DNA of 64,000 nucleotides from an uncultured Lachnospiraceae bacterium (GCA_910588965.1 CAJUSO010000012.1:8323-72322), one strand, 5' to 3'; positions 25,142-33,826 are shown, numbered from the stretch's first letter. Notes: a model not told the origin generated them from the sequence alone. Made by a program: numbers and translations.

Positions 25142-26686
25142 TTATCCGAATAAGGATCCGGCATAACAGATAATGCCTGCCAGGATAACGTAGAGTAGGA
25201 AATACTTAAACACGGCGCTTAAGATTTTACTCTCAGATCCTACCTTATTAATGGCTCCAGCACCGATGGCGATTCCCTGAGGGCAGATCATTTTGCCAAT
25301 CCCGGCTCCCATTACGTTGGCGGCGGCCATCCAGGTGGCGTTTAAGCCAAGGGCGGCGGCCGTCTCGCTCTGCAGCCCGCCGAACAGGACGCAGGTTGAC
25401 GTGCCGGAGCCTGTCACGAATGCTCCCAGGGCTCCAATCAATGGGGCGAACAATGGGTAGAAGGAGCCTGTCACAACGACCAGGAACTGTGCGATATCGG
25501 AAATCATCCCACTGTAACCCATGATTTTGGCCGTTGCCATGACAGAGCAGATGGTAAGGATAGTCTTCCAATATTTCTGGAGGGTTATGGCGAATACCTG
25601 CATCATATCGCGTATGCTGGCTTTCTGGATGGACCCTCCAATAATTGCTGCCAGGAAAATCATGACCCCAGGCGTATTAATCCAACTGAAGGCCAATGCA
25701 TTCCCCCCTTCCCCCGCATAGACCGTCACGGTGCTTTTGATGCCTGCGATGGTATTATGTATGGGCGGGCATATGGTAGAAGTGCCCATCAGAAGGAGGA
25801 ATATCAAAAGGAAGGGGCTCCAGGCTTTGATGCCGTTGCCAAGCGTTATGGAACTTTCCTTGCCTTCTGCCTCGGAAATCTGGATGGCATAGCTTTCATC
25901 TGGCTTCCGGTGAAAGATTTTCGCCCCGGCAACCAGGCATCCCATGGAGCAGATAGACCCGATGATGTTGGGAAGTTCCGGCCCGATGAACTGGGCTGTG
26001 AAAAACCATGGGACGGTAAAGGAAACTGCCGCCGTCAATGTGATGGGGAGCATCCCCTTTAATGCCTTTATTCCTTTGCCGCAGATGAAGACCATCAGGA
26101 TTGGGGAAATAAATGTCAGGATGCATTGGATTAAGACAACGTTCCCAGATAAAGGCAGGATGTCTGTGCCTGTTACCGATGCAAGGGTGACAGTGGGGAC
26201 GCCTACCGAGCCAAAGGCTGTGGGGGTGGAGTTGACCACCAGGCATGCAAGCACGGCACTGATAGGGTCAAGGCCGATGCCTGCCAGGATAGATGCCGGA
26301 ATGGCGACTGCTGTCCCAAACCCAGCCATCCCTTCCATAAAATTCCCGAATCCCCATCCTATTATCAGTGCCAGGATCCGTTTGTCCCGGGAGACACTGG
26401 CGAGCATTTTCTTAATCAAGTCCATGGCACCAGTCTTTACGGCCAGGTTGTAAGTAAAGAGCGCCGCTACAATGACCAGGCAGATGGGCCACAGGGCGTT
26501 CAGTATGCCTTCCAAAGCGGCAGTGGCTGTGCAAGCTGCGCTCAGCTGCCAGTAAAAGGCCGCCAACAGGACAGTGATAAAAAGAGCAATGATGCACGCT
26601 TTATGCCCAGCCATTTTCAATCCGCTCAGGGCTGCGATTAACCAGAGGATTGGCAGCATTGCCAGTAGAAATTCAAATAGTAACAA
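25142..26686 (-). CDS. lctP: L-lactate permease
   Basis: A 514-residue polytopic membrane protein of the LctP family, with a dozen or more hydrophobic segments. Family-typical stretches are GWGFGNFMEGMAGFGTAVA, VNSTPTAFGSVGVPT and FVTGSGTSTCVLFGGLQ. It imports lactate, probably with protons. The start is a TTG at 26686 preceded by AAAGGAG at five nucleotides; no upstream ATG is in frame. It is the promoter-proximal gene of the lactate operon, 46 nt from the dehydrogenase gene. Use of a rare TTG start may limit production of this membrane protein. Confidence 0.93.
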   Translation of the reverse strand: MLLFEFLLAMLPILWLIAALSGLKMAGHKACIIALFITVLLAAFYWQLSAACTATAALEGILNALWPICLVIVAALFTYNLAVKTGAMDLIKKMLASVSRDKRILALIIGWGFGNFMEGMAGFGTAVAIPASILAGIGLDPISAVLACLVVNSTPTAFGSVGVPTVTLASVTGTDILPLSGNVVLIQCILTFISPILMVFICGKGIKALKGMLPITLTAAVSFTVPWFFTAQFIGPELPNIIGSICSMGCLVAGAKIFHRKPDESYAIQISEAEGKESSITLGNGIKAWSPFLLIFLLLMGTSTICPPIHNTIAGIKSTVTVYAGEGGNALAFSWINTPGVMIFLAAIIGGSIQKASIRDMMQVFAITLQKYWKTILTICSVMATAKIMGYSGMISDIAQFLVVVTGSFYPLFAPLIGALGAFVTGSGTSTCVLFGGLQSETAAALGLNATWMAAANVMGAGIGKMICPQGIAIGAGAINKVGSESKILSAVFKYFLLYVILAGIICYAGSLFG

Positions 26687-26701
26687 TACTTCTCCTTTCT
26701 A

Positions 26702-26716
26702 ATTGGGTAATCCAAT
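26702..26716. promoter_or_regulatory. Lactate-operon operator 1
   Basis: ATTGGGTAATCCAAT, an imperfect palindrome just upstream of the lctP TTG start (inside the transcribed leader). It shares ATTGGGT and CCA with the two other sites. Probable binding site of the operon's GntR/FCD regulator. Confidence 0.65.
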
Positions 26717-26786
26717 ATTGTTTAAATGATTATGTGAAAGATATAAAATTGTTATTTTATGCGATTATAAAAAGTATTTCCAAACT

Positions 26787-26801
26787 ATTGGGTCACCCAA
26801 T
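26787..26801. promoter_or_regulatory. Lactate-operon operator 2 (perfect palindrome)
   Basis: ATTGGGTCACCCAAT is a perfect 15-nt palindrome around a central C. It lies just downstream of the minus-strand -10 box at 26812-26817, over the predicted start site, which fits repression. Confidence 0.75.
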
Positions 26802-26811
26802 TCATAGTTTT

Positions 26812-26839
26812 ATTATAGCATCATCTTATGAAATAGCAA
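26812..26839 (-). promoter_or_regulatory. Promoter of the lactate operon
   Basis: Minus strand: TTGCTA, 16-nt spacer, consensus TATAAT. The predicted start site falls at or next to operator 2. The leader to lctP is about 115 nt. Confidence 0.75.
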
Positions 26840-26850
26840 GTATTTTTTAT

Positions 26851-26873
26851 AATTCCGGCATATTGTCGGAATT
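26851..26873. promoter_or_regulatory. Inverted repeat upstream of the lactate promoter
   Basis: AATTCCG and CGGAATT separated by 9 nt, 12 nt upstream of the -35 box. Different in sequence from the TTGGGT operators, so a second regulator could bind here. Confidence 0.4.
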
Positions 26874-26903
26874 ATTCTAAGATTTTTGTATAATATAACC
26901 AAA

Positions 26904-26918
26904 ATTGGGTGACCCATT
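26904..26918. promoter_or_regulatory. Lactate-operon operator 3
   Basis: ATTGGGTGACCCATT, one end base short of a perfect palindrome, about 65 nt upstream of the -35 box. Together with operators 1 and 2 it could support looping. Centres lie at 26709, 26794 and 26911. Confidence 0.65.
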
Positions 26919-26966
26919 ATAAAAAACATGAATATGTGCAGATTGCACAAAGAAACTGGAAAAACT

Positions 26967-26995
26967 TTGCAAAAAAACGGATATAGGCATACAAT
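26967..26995 (+). promoter_or_regulatory. Plus-strand promoter with a long leader
   Basis: TTGCAA, 17-nt spacer, TACAAT on the plus strand. A start near 27002 would give a leader of about 580 nt before the giant repeat-protein gene. No nearer promoter of equal quality is apparent. Confidence 0.5.
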
Positions 26996-27001
26996 GATTT
27001 G

Positions 27002-27583
27002 GAAAAACCATATACAAATTTCACAAAAACAGAGTTCATAATACGGAGGCTTAACGCCTGCTTCTACAGTAAATGCATGGGAATAAGCCAGTATTGTTTC
27101 TATGTATTTGCTGTGGAAGCAGCAAAAAATTGTGGCAGAAGCATGGAGTGGGAAAATCAGCCTCCCCTGTGTGCCTAAAGCATCCAATGGGGGCTTTATC
27201 CTGGAAAGAAACCAAACACCTTTCCCCAAGCGGGTTTGTCGCCGCTGCCGGAGGGGGTTGGCAGATGGAAGGGATAGCAGATTATGGTACGGGGAAAGGG
27301 GGGATTGTAATATTCTGTGGCGGTTCCTGGTAACCATAGATGGAAGGTTCCGTATGAAAAGCCGGCAGGCCTATGGGGGCGGCATGGTTTTGTTCGTGGG
27401 TCATTGCAGAATCCATGAGCTAATGCTGCCATAAGAAGCAAGCCTGTTGGGAATGATTCCAGGATGTCGTAGAAACCCAGCCCAAAATCCATCCCGCAGA
27501 TACGCGGATGTACGGAATTGCAGCCCCGTACAGGATTTGTTTTCTGCCACAAAATTATTTCTGGAAAGGAGTATACCGTATTT
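27002..27583 (+). other. Gene-free stretch, probable long 5' leader of the repeat-protein gene
   Basis: No convincing coding frame: the short frames here lack ribosome sites and recognisable protein. A small hairpin AGGC-TTAAC-GCCT occurs near 27047-27059, and a GC-rich block lies at 27235-27275. I cannot match it to a riboswitch class I know (c-di-GMP, cobalamin, T-box, ydaO). It is either an untranslated leader or decayed sequence. Confidence 0.4.
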
Positions 27584-30500
27584 ATGAACGCAAGAAAGTT
27601 AAAACGCATCTTAAGCGTAGTATTGTCCCTCAGCATGGCGCTGTCTACAAACCTGACAAGTTTTGCAGCAGAAGCAGATGTGCCGGCAGGGGAAGATGCA
27701 GCCGTTGCAGATGGCGCTGCGGCAGCAGTGCCGGAATGCGAGGAAGATGCGCACGATTGGGAAATTTTAGAAACGATACAAGAGGCAACTTGCAGCAAGA
27801 AAGGCGCATACAGGGCAAAATGCCGTGTCTGCGGCAAGGAGGATTACTTAAGCACCTCCAGGATTGGCCATACCTATGAATTGGAGGGCTTTGTAGAGAT
27901 AACCCAGGCGGATATAGAGTCAGGGGCTGCGCCGGAAGGGGCAGTAGTAAACACTGTAATCACAAAGCCGGCAACTTGTTCTGAAGCAGGTGAGAAAAAA
28001 TACATCTGCGGGACATGTGAATCCGGGACTGGCCATGAGAGTGCGCCTGTGCCGATAGGGACACTGCCGCATACCTGGAAAGAGGCAGAAGACCACAAAG
28101 ATGCAAACTGCACGGAAAATGGCTATTTCTATACGAAGTGCGCAAATTGCGATGCAGAAAAAGACAAGCGGGACGACCCAGCAGCTCCCAAGCTTTACCA
28201 CTCTTATGAGGAAGAGGCAGCGGATTATGATGCTTCCGGCATTACAGAAAAGATCCAAGGGGACTGCACGCAAGACCATGAAGTGGCCTATACCTGTTCT
28301 AGGGGAGGCTGCGGGCATACAGAGACCAGGACGAAAAAATATGCATCACACCAAGATGGGGCTACGGCCAGCGAACCGGCTACCTGTGAATATCCAGCAA
28401 TGGACTATACACCCTGTGAAAGGCCTGGGTGTACAGTACGCAGGAATATCCAAGCGCAGGAAGACAGCGTGAAGCTCTACCATACATATGAGGAAGGGGC
28501 AGGGAATGATTATGATTTAGCAGGCAGCACTACGAAGGACGAGCCTGCAACTTGTACCAAGGATGGCGAGACCATCTATACCTGCAAGAGGCCTGGGTGT
28601 ACAGACGAGACTTCCGACCACCATACCAAGACAATCCCTCATACCAAGACCGGCCATGATTACACCTCCGATAAATCTACGTCTGAGGAGACAAAGCCAG
28701 CTACTTGCCAGGAAAAGGGGATCCGGACTATCCATTGCGGGTATGCCCCTGCAGATAAAACCCATGACAAGACAGAGGAAATCCCAATCACTGACCATAA
28801 TTGGACAGACGTTCCCAAGCAGGAGCCAACCTGCGGGCAGGACGGCAAAGAGGCATATACATGGTGCCCAGACTGCCAGGCCTATCAGGACGGCGAGCCA
28901 ACTGTGCTTCCTGCAGACCCATCAAAGCATGTGTATGACGGCGAGCCAATCGTTTATAAGCCTGCAACCTGCACGGCAAACGGCGTTGGGAAATATGTCT
29001 GTACAGGATGTGGGGAATCTTCCATCTTTGACACAATTCCAGCTATGCATGAGTACCAGATGCTGGATAAGGATGGAGAGGTAGTAGTAAATACGGAGTT
29101 TACTGGGAATGCGGAGACAGGCTCAACCGTTACCGGGACAGACGCCGGATGCCTGACCAAAGGCTTTAAGACTTATACCTGCGGGAAATGTGAGGCAGGT
29201 ACGGCAGGGAAGGCATACAGCATGACAATCAATGCCCTTGGCCATGATTATGATGAGGGTGAAGAGACTACGCCGCCGACTTGCGTGGAGAAAGGCGTAA
29301 AGACCTTTACCTGTGAGAGGGCTAGCTGTACGGAACTGACAAAGGATCATTCTTATACAGAGGATATAGACGCTACAGGAGAACATCGCTATGAGGAAGG
29401 GCAAGTGATACCTGCTACCTGTACAGAACCGCAGAAAGTAGGCAAAGCCTGCTCTGTGTGTAAAGCGGCAGATCCGGAGAATCTTCCTACTGTTGATGTA
29501 GATGAGAATGGCGAACCCAAAGTGGGAGCCACGGGCCATACCTATGAGGATGAAAAATACCAGACAGCAGAGGGTGGGATGGATGCTGACGCCTATGAGG
29601 CAGATTACCCAGCCTATTTCAGCGAAGTTGAGGCAACTTGTGCAAATGGCGGCGTAGAAGGAAGGAAAACGTTTACCTGTGCAAATCCAGGATGCGAAGG
29701 GGAAGGGCATACAAAGGTAGTGACAAGCCCAGCGCCGAAGCATACCTTGGAGCCAAAATATGTAAACGCAAATTGCCAGCATGCAGGCTACTCTTATGAC
29801 AAGTGCAGTAAATGCGGCGAAGAAACAGAACCTATTTACCACGAAGAGGCAGATCCGCAGGTTGGGCATGACTATGTATTGCAGGCTCCTGCATTTAAAA
29901 ATGCAACCTGTACAGTAAATGGCATTGGGCAATACAAGTGTTCCATGTGCCAGGATATTAAGAATGAAGTCATCCCAGCACATCATGCGTATGAAGATGA
30001 GAAGCATAAGGTGCTTACAGGCGATGCCCTTCAGGAGATGGTAGATGCAAAGAAAGCCAGCACGGTAACAAAAGCACCTGCAACTTGCGCAGCTGCCGGC
30101 GAAGCAACGTATACCTGCCTGGTTTGTGAAGCAGGAACAGCAGGCAAAGAAAAAGCCGTTGTGCTTACAAAACTTGTGCACATATATGATAGCGGCGAGT
30201 GGAAGAGCGTGTTAGATGGAAAGCAGCATTATGGCTGCGTGGATGATGTGAGAGTCCTTACCTGTACGCAGGACAACTGTGTAGCGGAATTTGAAGGCCA
30301 TACCAAGGAAGAATTCGTAGGAGCTGAACTTGAGCATAATGTGGCAAACGTGCAAGAAACGGTGAAGCCTGCCACCTGTACCACAGCCAAAAAGATGGTG
30401 AAGCTTTGCGCTACATGCAGCCAGGTTGCAGAAGAACGGGATGCCACAGATGCAGACGGAGGCGCTGCGCCAGCGCTTGGGCATACCTATGAAGATGAGG

Positions 30501-32977
30501 AATACTTAAAAGAAGATGGTTCTATTGATGAAGAGAAATACAAGGCGGCATATCCGGATTGTTACAGCAGGACGGAAGCATCCTGCCAAGGCGAAGGCAC
30601 AAAAGGCAAGATTGTCTATACTTGTGTAAACGCAGGATGTGAGGGAGAGGGGCATACCTATGAGGTAGAGCTTGCTGTTCCGGTACATATCTGGGCACCG
30701 AAGTTCGAGGATGCAAGCTGCCAGCAAAATGCACAGTCTTATGAGGAATGTGTGAATTGCGGCAAAAAAACAGAGAAGACAGACATGGGAAACATGGGGG
30801 AAGAGTACCAGCAGGTAGGCCATGACTATCAGTTTGTAGAGGCATTTCGGCCAGCCACCTGTACGGCAGCCGGCCTTGGGAAGTACCAGTGCCCGATGTG
30901 CAAGGATGTGAAGAATGAAGTGACCCCGGCGCATCATGCCTATGAAGACGAGCAGAAGAAAGTGCTCACAGGCGATGCCCTTCAGGAGATGGTGGATGCA
31001 CAGAAGGTTTCTGTTACAGTAAAAACCCAAGCATCCTGTACAGCAGCAGGAGAGTCAGAATATATCTGCCTTGTATGTGAGGAAGGTACGGCAGATAAGA
31101 AGAAAACAGTAGAAATCCCGCAGCTGCAGCATATATATGATGAGGCTGATTTTACATGGAAAAGCGTAAAAGACGGCGGTACGCACTATGATTGCAAGGA
31201 TGATGCAAAAATCTTTACCTGTAAGCAGACAGGAGGGTGCACCCATACCAAAGAAGAAGCAGTTGCTGCAACAGCGGATCATGATGTCAGCGGGGTAACC
31301 CCCACCGTTCAGGAGGCAACATGTACATTGCCAAAACGCCAGGTGAAAATCTGTAAGGTTTGCAGCGGCGAGGCGGAGCGAGAAACCGTGACGGGAGATG
31401 AGGCACAGCCGGCGCTTGGGCATGCGTTCCAAAAGATGGAGAATGGCCAGCCAGTCCTTGATGAAAACGGGGATATCGTGCTGGTGGACGATGTAGATAC
31501 AAACCCAGGCGTTATGGCAGAAGGCGATTTGCCAACCTGTACACAAGGAAGCGAGCGGACGTATACCTGCAAGCGCTGTGAAGCAAGCCCGGAAGTAGGC
31601 AGCCAGGTTACCGTAAATGTTCCTCCAGCTGGGCATAATAAGGTAGAGAAGTATATCCCGGCTAGCTGTGAAGAAGCTGGGAAGATTATAATGGTATGCA
31701 CAAAGGATGCTACAGAACGGTTCGAAGAAGAAGACCGCGTCCTAAAAGACGCCCAGGGCAATGAGTTAGACCCTGCCCTTGGCCATGACAGGGAGGATGT
31801 CCCAGAGGTGAAATCTACCTGTAAGGAAAAAGGGCATACAGAAGGCGTGAGGTGTAAGAGGTGCACGAAAACACTTAGCGGTATTACAGAGCTTCCGCTG
31901 GATCCGGAGAACCATGCGTGGGAAGAGGATTTAGAGAATAGCGAACCGGCAGACTGTAAGACAGGGACGCCAGGCGTGAATGCATACTATTGCGAACACG
32001 AAGGCGTAGCAGAGCCTTTCACGAAAACAGAACCAGTAGAAGCAAAACATGCTTTTGGGCCTGAACAGATTTCATCAGATGGCAAGTATATTATCCACAC
32101 ATGTACCGTATGCGGGTATGTGGAAAACCTGAAATTGATGTATGGGTTTATAGAGTGTACGAATTCCGAATGTACATCCTTTGGAGAAATCGTAGAAGCA
32201 ACGGAGATTCCAAGGAAGGCGTCTACTTGTACGGAGAAAGGCAAGACGAAGGGATTGGCATGCCCGGATTGTGGGATCGTACTTGAGGGATGCGAAGATA
32301 TGCCTATGGCTCCCCATACGCTTTCATGGGTTACAAAGACTCCTGCTACTTGCGGCGAGGCTGGCTCAGAAGTCCAGCATTGCAGCGTATGTGACCAGGA
32401 TATCGGCCAGGCAAGGCCTATCCCTGCAACAGGCGTCCATACTTATGAATCAAAGGTACAAGACCCAGACTGCGAGCATGCATTTAGGCTCAGCTTTATC
32501 TGTACGGGCTGCAATCAGGAAGACCCAGACAGGCCTACCGAAGAAATCGGCGCGCCCCTTGGCCATCACTATGTGGATGGCGTCTGCACGAATAACTGCG
32601 GGATTGCCCCCACAACAGCTAAGACCAGCATGTCCGCCTTTGTGGACACCAAGAATAAAGTCCGGATTACGGCTATTACAAAAGTAAATGATAAAAATTT
32701 GAAAGTAGTTGAGATGGGCCTCCTGTATTCTACCGACGGCGTTGCGCGTACAGAGGAAGATTTCAAATGGTATGCAGGCGCAGCCAGCGGATGGCTGAAG
32801 AAAAAGGCCCTGGTAGATACTACAAAAGACGGTGTTTATATGGATATCGGCGTTGGAAGCCTCGTGACCAGGGAAATTTACGGCAGGGCTTACGTTGTTG
32901 TAGAAGACGCTGACGGCAACCAGGCTATTACATACGGCGAACTGGTACATGGCACATTTGAAGCGCTGAATAAGTAA
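27584..32977 (+). CDS. Giant secreted Cys-rich repeat protein (1797 aa)
   Basis: Start ATG 27584 follows GGAAAGGAG; the protein opens with a signal peptide (RKLKRILSVVLSLSMALS, cleavage near SFAAEAD). The body is more than twenty degenerate repeats of 40-70 residues with the pattern PATC-x5-G-x3-6-Y-x-C-x2-C followed by GH-x-Y, resembling zinc-ribbon-like surface repeats. A higher-order unit of about 315 residues is tandemly repeated (29534-31417). The last 110 residues lack Cys pairs and form a separate beta-rich looking domain (from KTSMSAFVDTKNKVRITA). No LPxTG motif, membrane anchor, SLH or choline-binding repeat is visible, so attachment is unexplained. Function unknown; adhesion or metal binding is plausible. 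A lipoprotein and a 33-residue peptide gene follow. Confidence 0.85.
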   Translation: MNARKLKRILSVVLSLSMALSTNLTSFAAEADVPAGEDAAVADGAAAAVPECEEDAHDWEILETIQEATCSKKGAYRAKCRVCGKEDYLSTSRIGHTYELEGFVEITQADIESGAAPEGAVVNTVITKPATCSEAGEKKYICGTCESGTGHESAPVPIGTLPHTWKEAEDHKDANCTENGYFYTKCANCDAEKDKRDDPAAPKLYHSYEEEAADYDASGITEKIQGDCTQDHEVAYTCSRGGCGHTETRTKKYASHQDGATASEPATCEYPAMDYTPCERPGCTVRRNIQAQEDSVKLYHTYEEGAGNDYDLAGSTTKDEPATCTKDGETIYTCKRPGCTDETSDHHTKTIPHTKTGHDYTSDKSTSEETKPATCQEKGIRTIHCGYAPADKTHDKTEEIPITDHNWTDVPKQEPTCGQDGKEAYTWCPDCQAYQDGEPTVLPADPSKHVYDGEPIVYKPATCTANGVGKYVCTGCGESSIFDTIPAMHEYQMLDKDGEVVVNTEFTGNAETGSTVTGTDAGCLTKGFKTYTCGKCEAGTAGKAYSMTINALGHDYDEGEETTPPTCVEKGVKTFTCERASCTELTKDHSYTEDIDATGEHRYEEGQVIPATCTEPQKVGKACSVCKAADPENLPTVDVDENGEPKVGATGHTYEDEKYQTAEGGMDADAYEADYPAYFSEVEATCANGGVEGRKTFTCANPGCEGEGHTKVVTSPAPKHTLEPKYVNANCQHAGYSYDKCSKCGEETEPIYHEEADPQVGHDYVLQAPAFKNATCTVNGIGQYKCSMCQDIKNEVIPAHHAYEDEKHKVLTGDALQEMVDAKKASTVTKAPATCAAAGEATYTCLVCEAGTAGKEKAVVLTKLVHIYDSGEWKSVLDGKQHYGCVDDVRVLTCTQDNCVAEFEGHTKEEFVGAELEHNVANVQETVKPATCTTAKKMVKLCATCSQVAEERDATDADGGAAPALGHTYEDEEYLKEDGSIDEEKYKAAYPDCYSRTEASCQGEGTKGKIVYTCVNAGCEGEGHTYEVELAVPVHIWAPKFEDASCQQNAQSYEECVNCGKKTEKTDMGNMGEEYQQVGHDYQFVEAFRPATCTAAGLGKYQCPMCKDVKNEVTPAHHAYEDEQKKVLTGDALQEMVDAQKVSVTVKTQASCTAAGESEYICLVCEEGTADKKKTVEIPQLQHIYDEADFTWKSVKDGGTHYDCKDDAKIFTCKQTGGCTHTKEEAVAATADHDVSGVTPTVQEATCTLPKRQVKICKVCSGEAERETVTGDEAQPALGHAFQKMENGQPVLDENGDIVLVDDVDTNPGVMAEGDLPTCTQGSERTYTCKRCEASPEVGSQVTVNVPPAGHNKVEKYIPASCEEAGKIIMVCTKDATERFEEEDRVLKDAQGNELDPALGHDREDVPEVKSTCKEKGHTEGVRCKRCTKTLSGITELPLDPENHAWEEDLENSEPADCKTGTPGVNAYYCEHEGVAEPFTKTEPVEAKHAFGPEQISSDGKYIIHTCTVCGYVENLKLMYGFIECTNSECTSFGEIVEATEIPRKASTCTEKGKTKGLACPDCGIVLEGCEDMPMAPHTLSWVTKTPATCGEAGSEVQHCSVCDQDIGQARPIPATGVHTYESKVQDPDCEHAFRLSFICTGCNQEDPDRPTEEIGAPLGHHYVDGVCTNNCGIAPTTAKTSMSAFVDTKNKVRITAITKVNDKNLKVVEMGLLYSTDGVARTEEDFKWYAGAASGWLKKKALVDTTKDGVYMDIGVGSLVTREIYGRAYVVVEDADGNQAITYGELVHGTFEALNK
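29534..31417 (+). repeat. Higher-order tandem duplication inside the repeat protein
   Basis: Two copies of a unit of 945 and 939 bp (315 and 313 codons), each opening with GHTYEDE and containing CEGEGHT, VGHDY, LTGDALQEMVDA, CLVCE and VHIYD/QHIYD in the same order. Parts of the same unit recur before 29534, and a truncated third copy starts at 31418. The copies have diverged, so the duplication is not recent. Confidence 0.8.
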
Positions 32978-33026
32978 AAGCAACGGTAACGGTTTGGCAG
33001 GTTGTTTTGTAGGGTACGGAGCCAGC

Positions 33027-33054
33027 CCCGCTGCAGGAAGATTCCTGCAGCGGG
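33027..33054 (+). terminator. Terminator after the giant repeat-protein gene
   Basis: 13-bp inverted repeat, CCCGCTGCAGGAA with TTCCTGCAGCGGG, 49 nt after the stop, followed by a T-rich tail (GGCTTTGCTTCTT). The lipoprotein gene starts about 30 nt later, so read-through is possible. Confidence 0.7.
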
Positions 33055-33084
33055 AGGCTTTGCTTCTTAACAGGAAAGGTGAGT

Positions 33085-33699
33085 ATGCGGGTTATGTACA
33101 AATTATCATGTGTTTTTATCTTGTGTGTCTTTCTAAGTATTTCACTTGCCGCCTGCAATGGCGCCGGTTCTAGCGACCTGTCAGGCAGCCCGTCAAAGGG
33201 GCAGGAGCCTGGCGGCAGCCCAAGCAGCCAGGGGACATCTGGCAAGGATTCCAAGGAGCAGCAGGAAAAGCCGGACGGCAAGGAAGAAGGGGAAGGCAGC
33301 CAGGAACCGCTGTTAGGGCCGGACGCTACAGACAAGGAACTGCTGGAAGCGTTGGGCGATGAGGTCCATGTGGTTACAGATGACGATTACATTGAGATGA
33401 TAGCATCTTTCAAGGAACATACAGAAGAACATTCCGGCAAGATTTACCAAATAGAAGGGGTTTATCATGTAGAGGATGGGGTTCCATATCTGACCAGGAC
33501 GGTTGTGGATGGCCAGGAGCGGTCGGAAAGCAGCATCCCTTTAAAATATGTGGTTACAGAGCCGGAAGAGGGCAGCTGGGTTAAAGTTACGGGAGTTATC
33601 AATGAAGGGGAAATGGAAGGGAAAGCCACAGCCCTGTTGGAAGTGGTTATCCTTGAGCCTTTGGAGGAGCAGGGGCAGGCGGAACTTTCCGCAGGCTGA
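33085..33699 (+). CDS. Lipoprotein with low-complexity linker
   Basis: A 204-residue protein with a type II signal peptide: hydrophobic SCVFILCVFLSISLAAC, lipobox LAAC, Cys at residue 24. A 55-residue Ser/Gly/Lys/Glu linker (for example GSPSSQGTSGKDSKEQQEK) leads to a C-terminal domain of about 110 residues (from VHVVTDDDYIEM) with alternating beta-strand pattern (KIYQIEGVYHV, SWVKVTGVIN), reminiscent of OB-fold lipoproteins. ATG 33085 is preferred over GTG 33079 because AGGAAAGG is then 5 nt away. It sits between the giant Cys-repeat protein and the small peptide. I do not recognise the family; a role in retaining or sensing these secreted products is conjecture. Confidence 0.8.
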   Translation: MRVMYKLSCVFILCVFLSISLAACNGAGSSDLSGSPSKGQEPGGSPSSQGTSGKDSKEQQEKPDGKEEGEGSQEPLLGPDATDKELLEALGDEVHVVTDDDYIEMIASFKEHTEEHSGKIYQIEGVYHVEDGVPYLTRTVVDGQERSESSIPLKYVVTEPEEGSWVKVTGVINEGEMEGKATALLEVVILEPLEEQGQAELSAG

Positions 33700-33715
33700 A
33701 AGGAGGTGAAGCAGC

Positions 33716-33817
33716 ATGAAAGCATATGAGACCCCAGAATTCGAGGTTGTAGTATTTGAAAATGAAGATATCCTCACAAACAGCAATTTAGAGGGCGGGG
33801 GCGAAGACCTGGAGTAG
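33716..33817 (+). CDS. 33-residue acidic peptide (RiPP-precursor-like)
   Basis: A short frame with a near-perfect AAAGGAGGTGAAG ribosome site 6 nt before the ATG and immediately after the lipoprotein stop. The peptide starts MKAYETPEFEVVVFENEDIL and ends NLEGGGEDLE. The leader-like start (Y-E-x-P-E-x-E-V-V-x-F-E-x-E-D-I) resembles short peptides I associate with Lachnospiraceae genomes whose function is unclear; some look like ribosomally made peptide precursors. No modifying enzyme or transporter is adjacent; the only radical SAM/SPASM genes in the window are 27 kb away. It has no Cys. A terminator follows at 33916. Confidence 0.7.
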   Translation: MKAYETPEFEVVVFENEDILTNSNLEGGGEDLE

Positions 33818-33826
33818 CCAGGATTA

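Noticed and set aside
27073..27434. Short plus-strand frames in the leader region before the repeat protein (86 and 110 residues)
   Set aside because: No ribosome sites, no recognisable protein features and unusual composition; better explained as untranslated leader.
29123..30181. 352-residue minus-strand frame within the repeat-protein gene
   Set aside because: It is antisense to a strongly supported secreted protein and consists of a Cys/Phe/Ile-rich translation of the repeats; a shadow frame.
28000..32600. Possible CRISPR array because of regular repetition in this stretch
   Set aside because: The repetition is in a long intact coding frame with diverged units; no short identical direct repeats with unique spacers and no cas genes.
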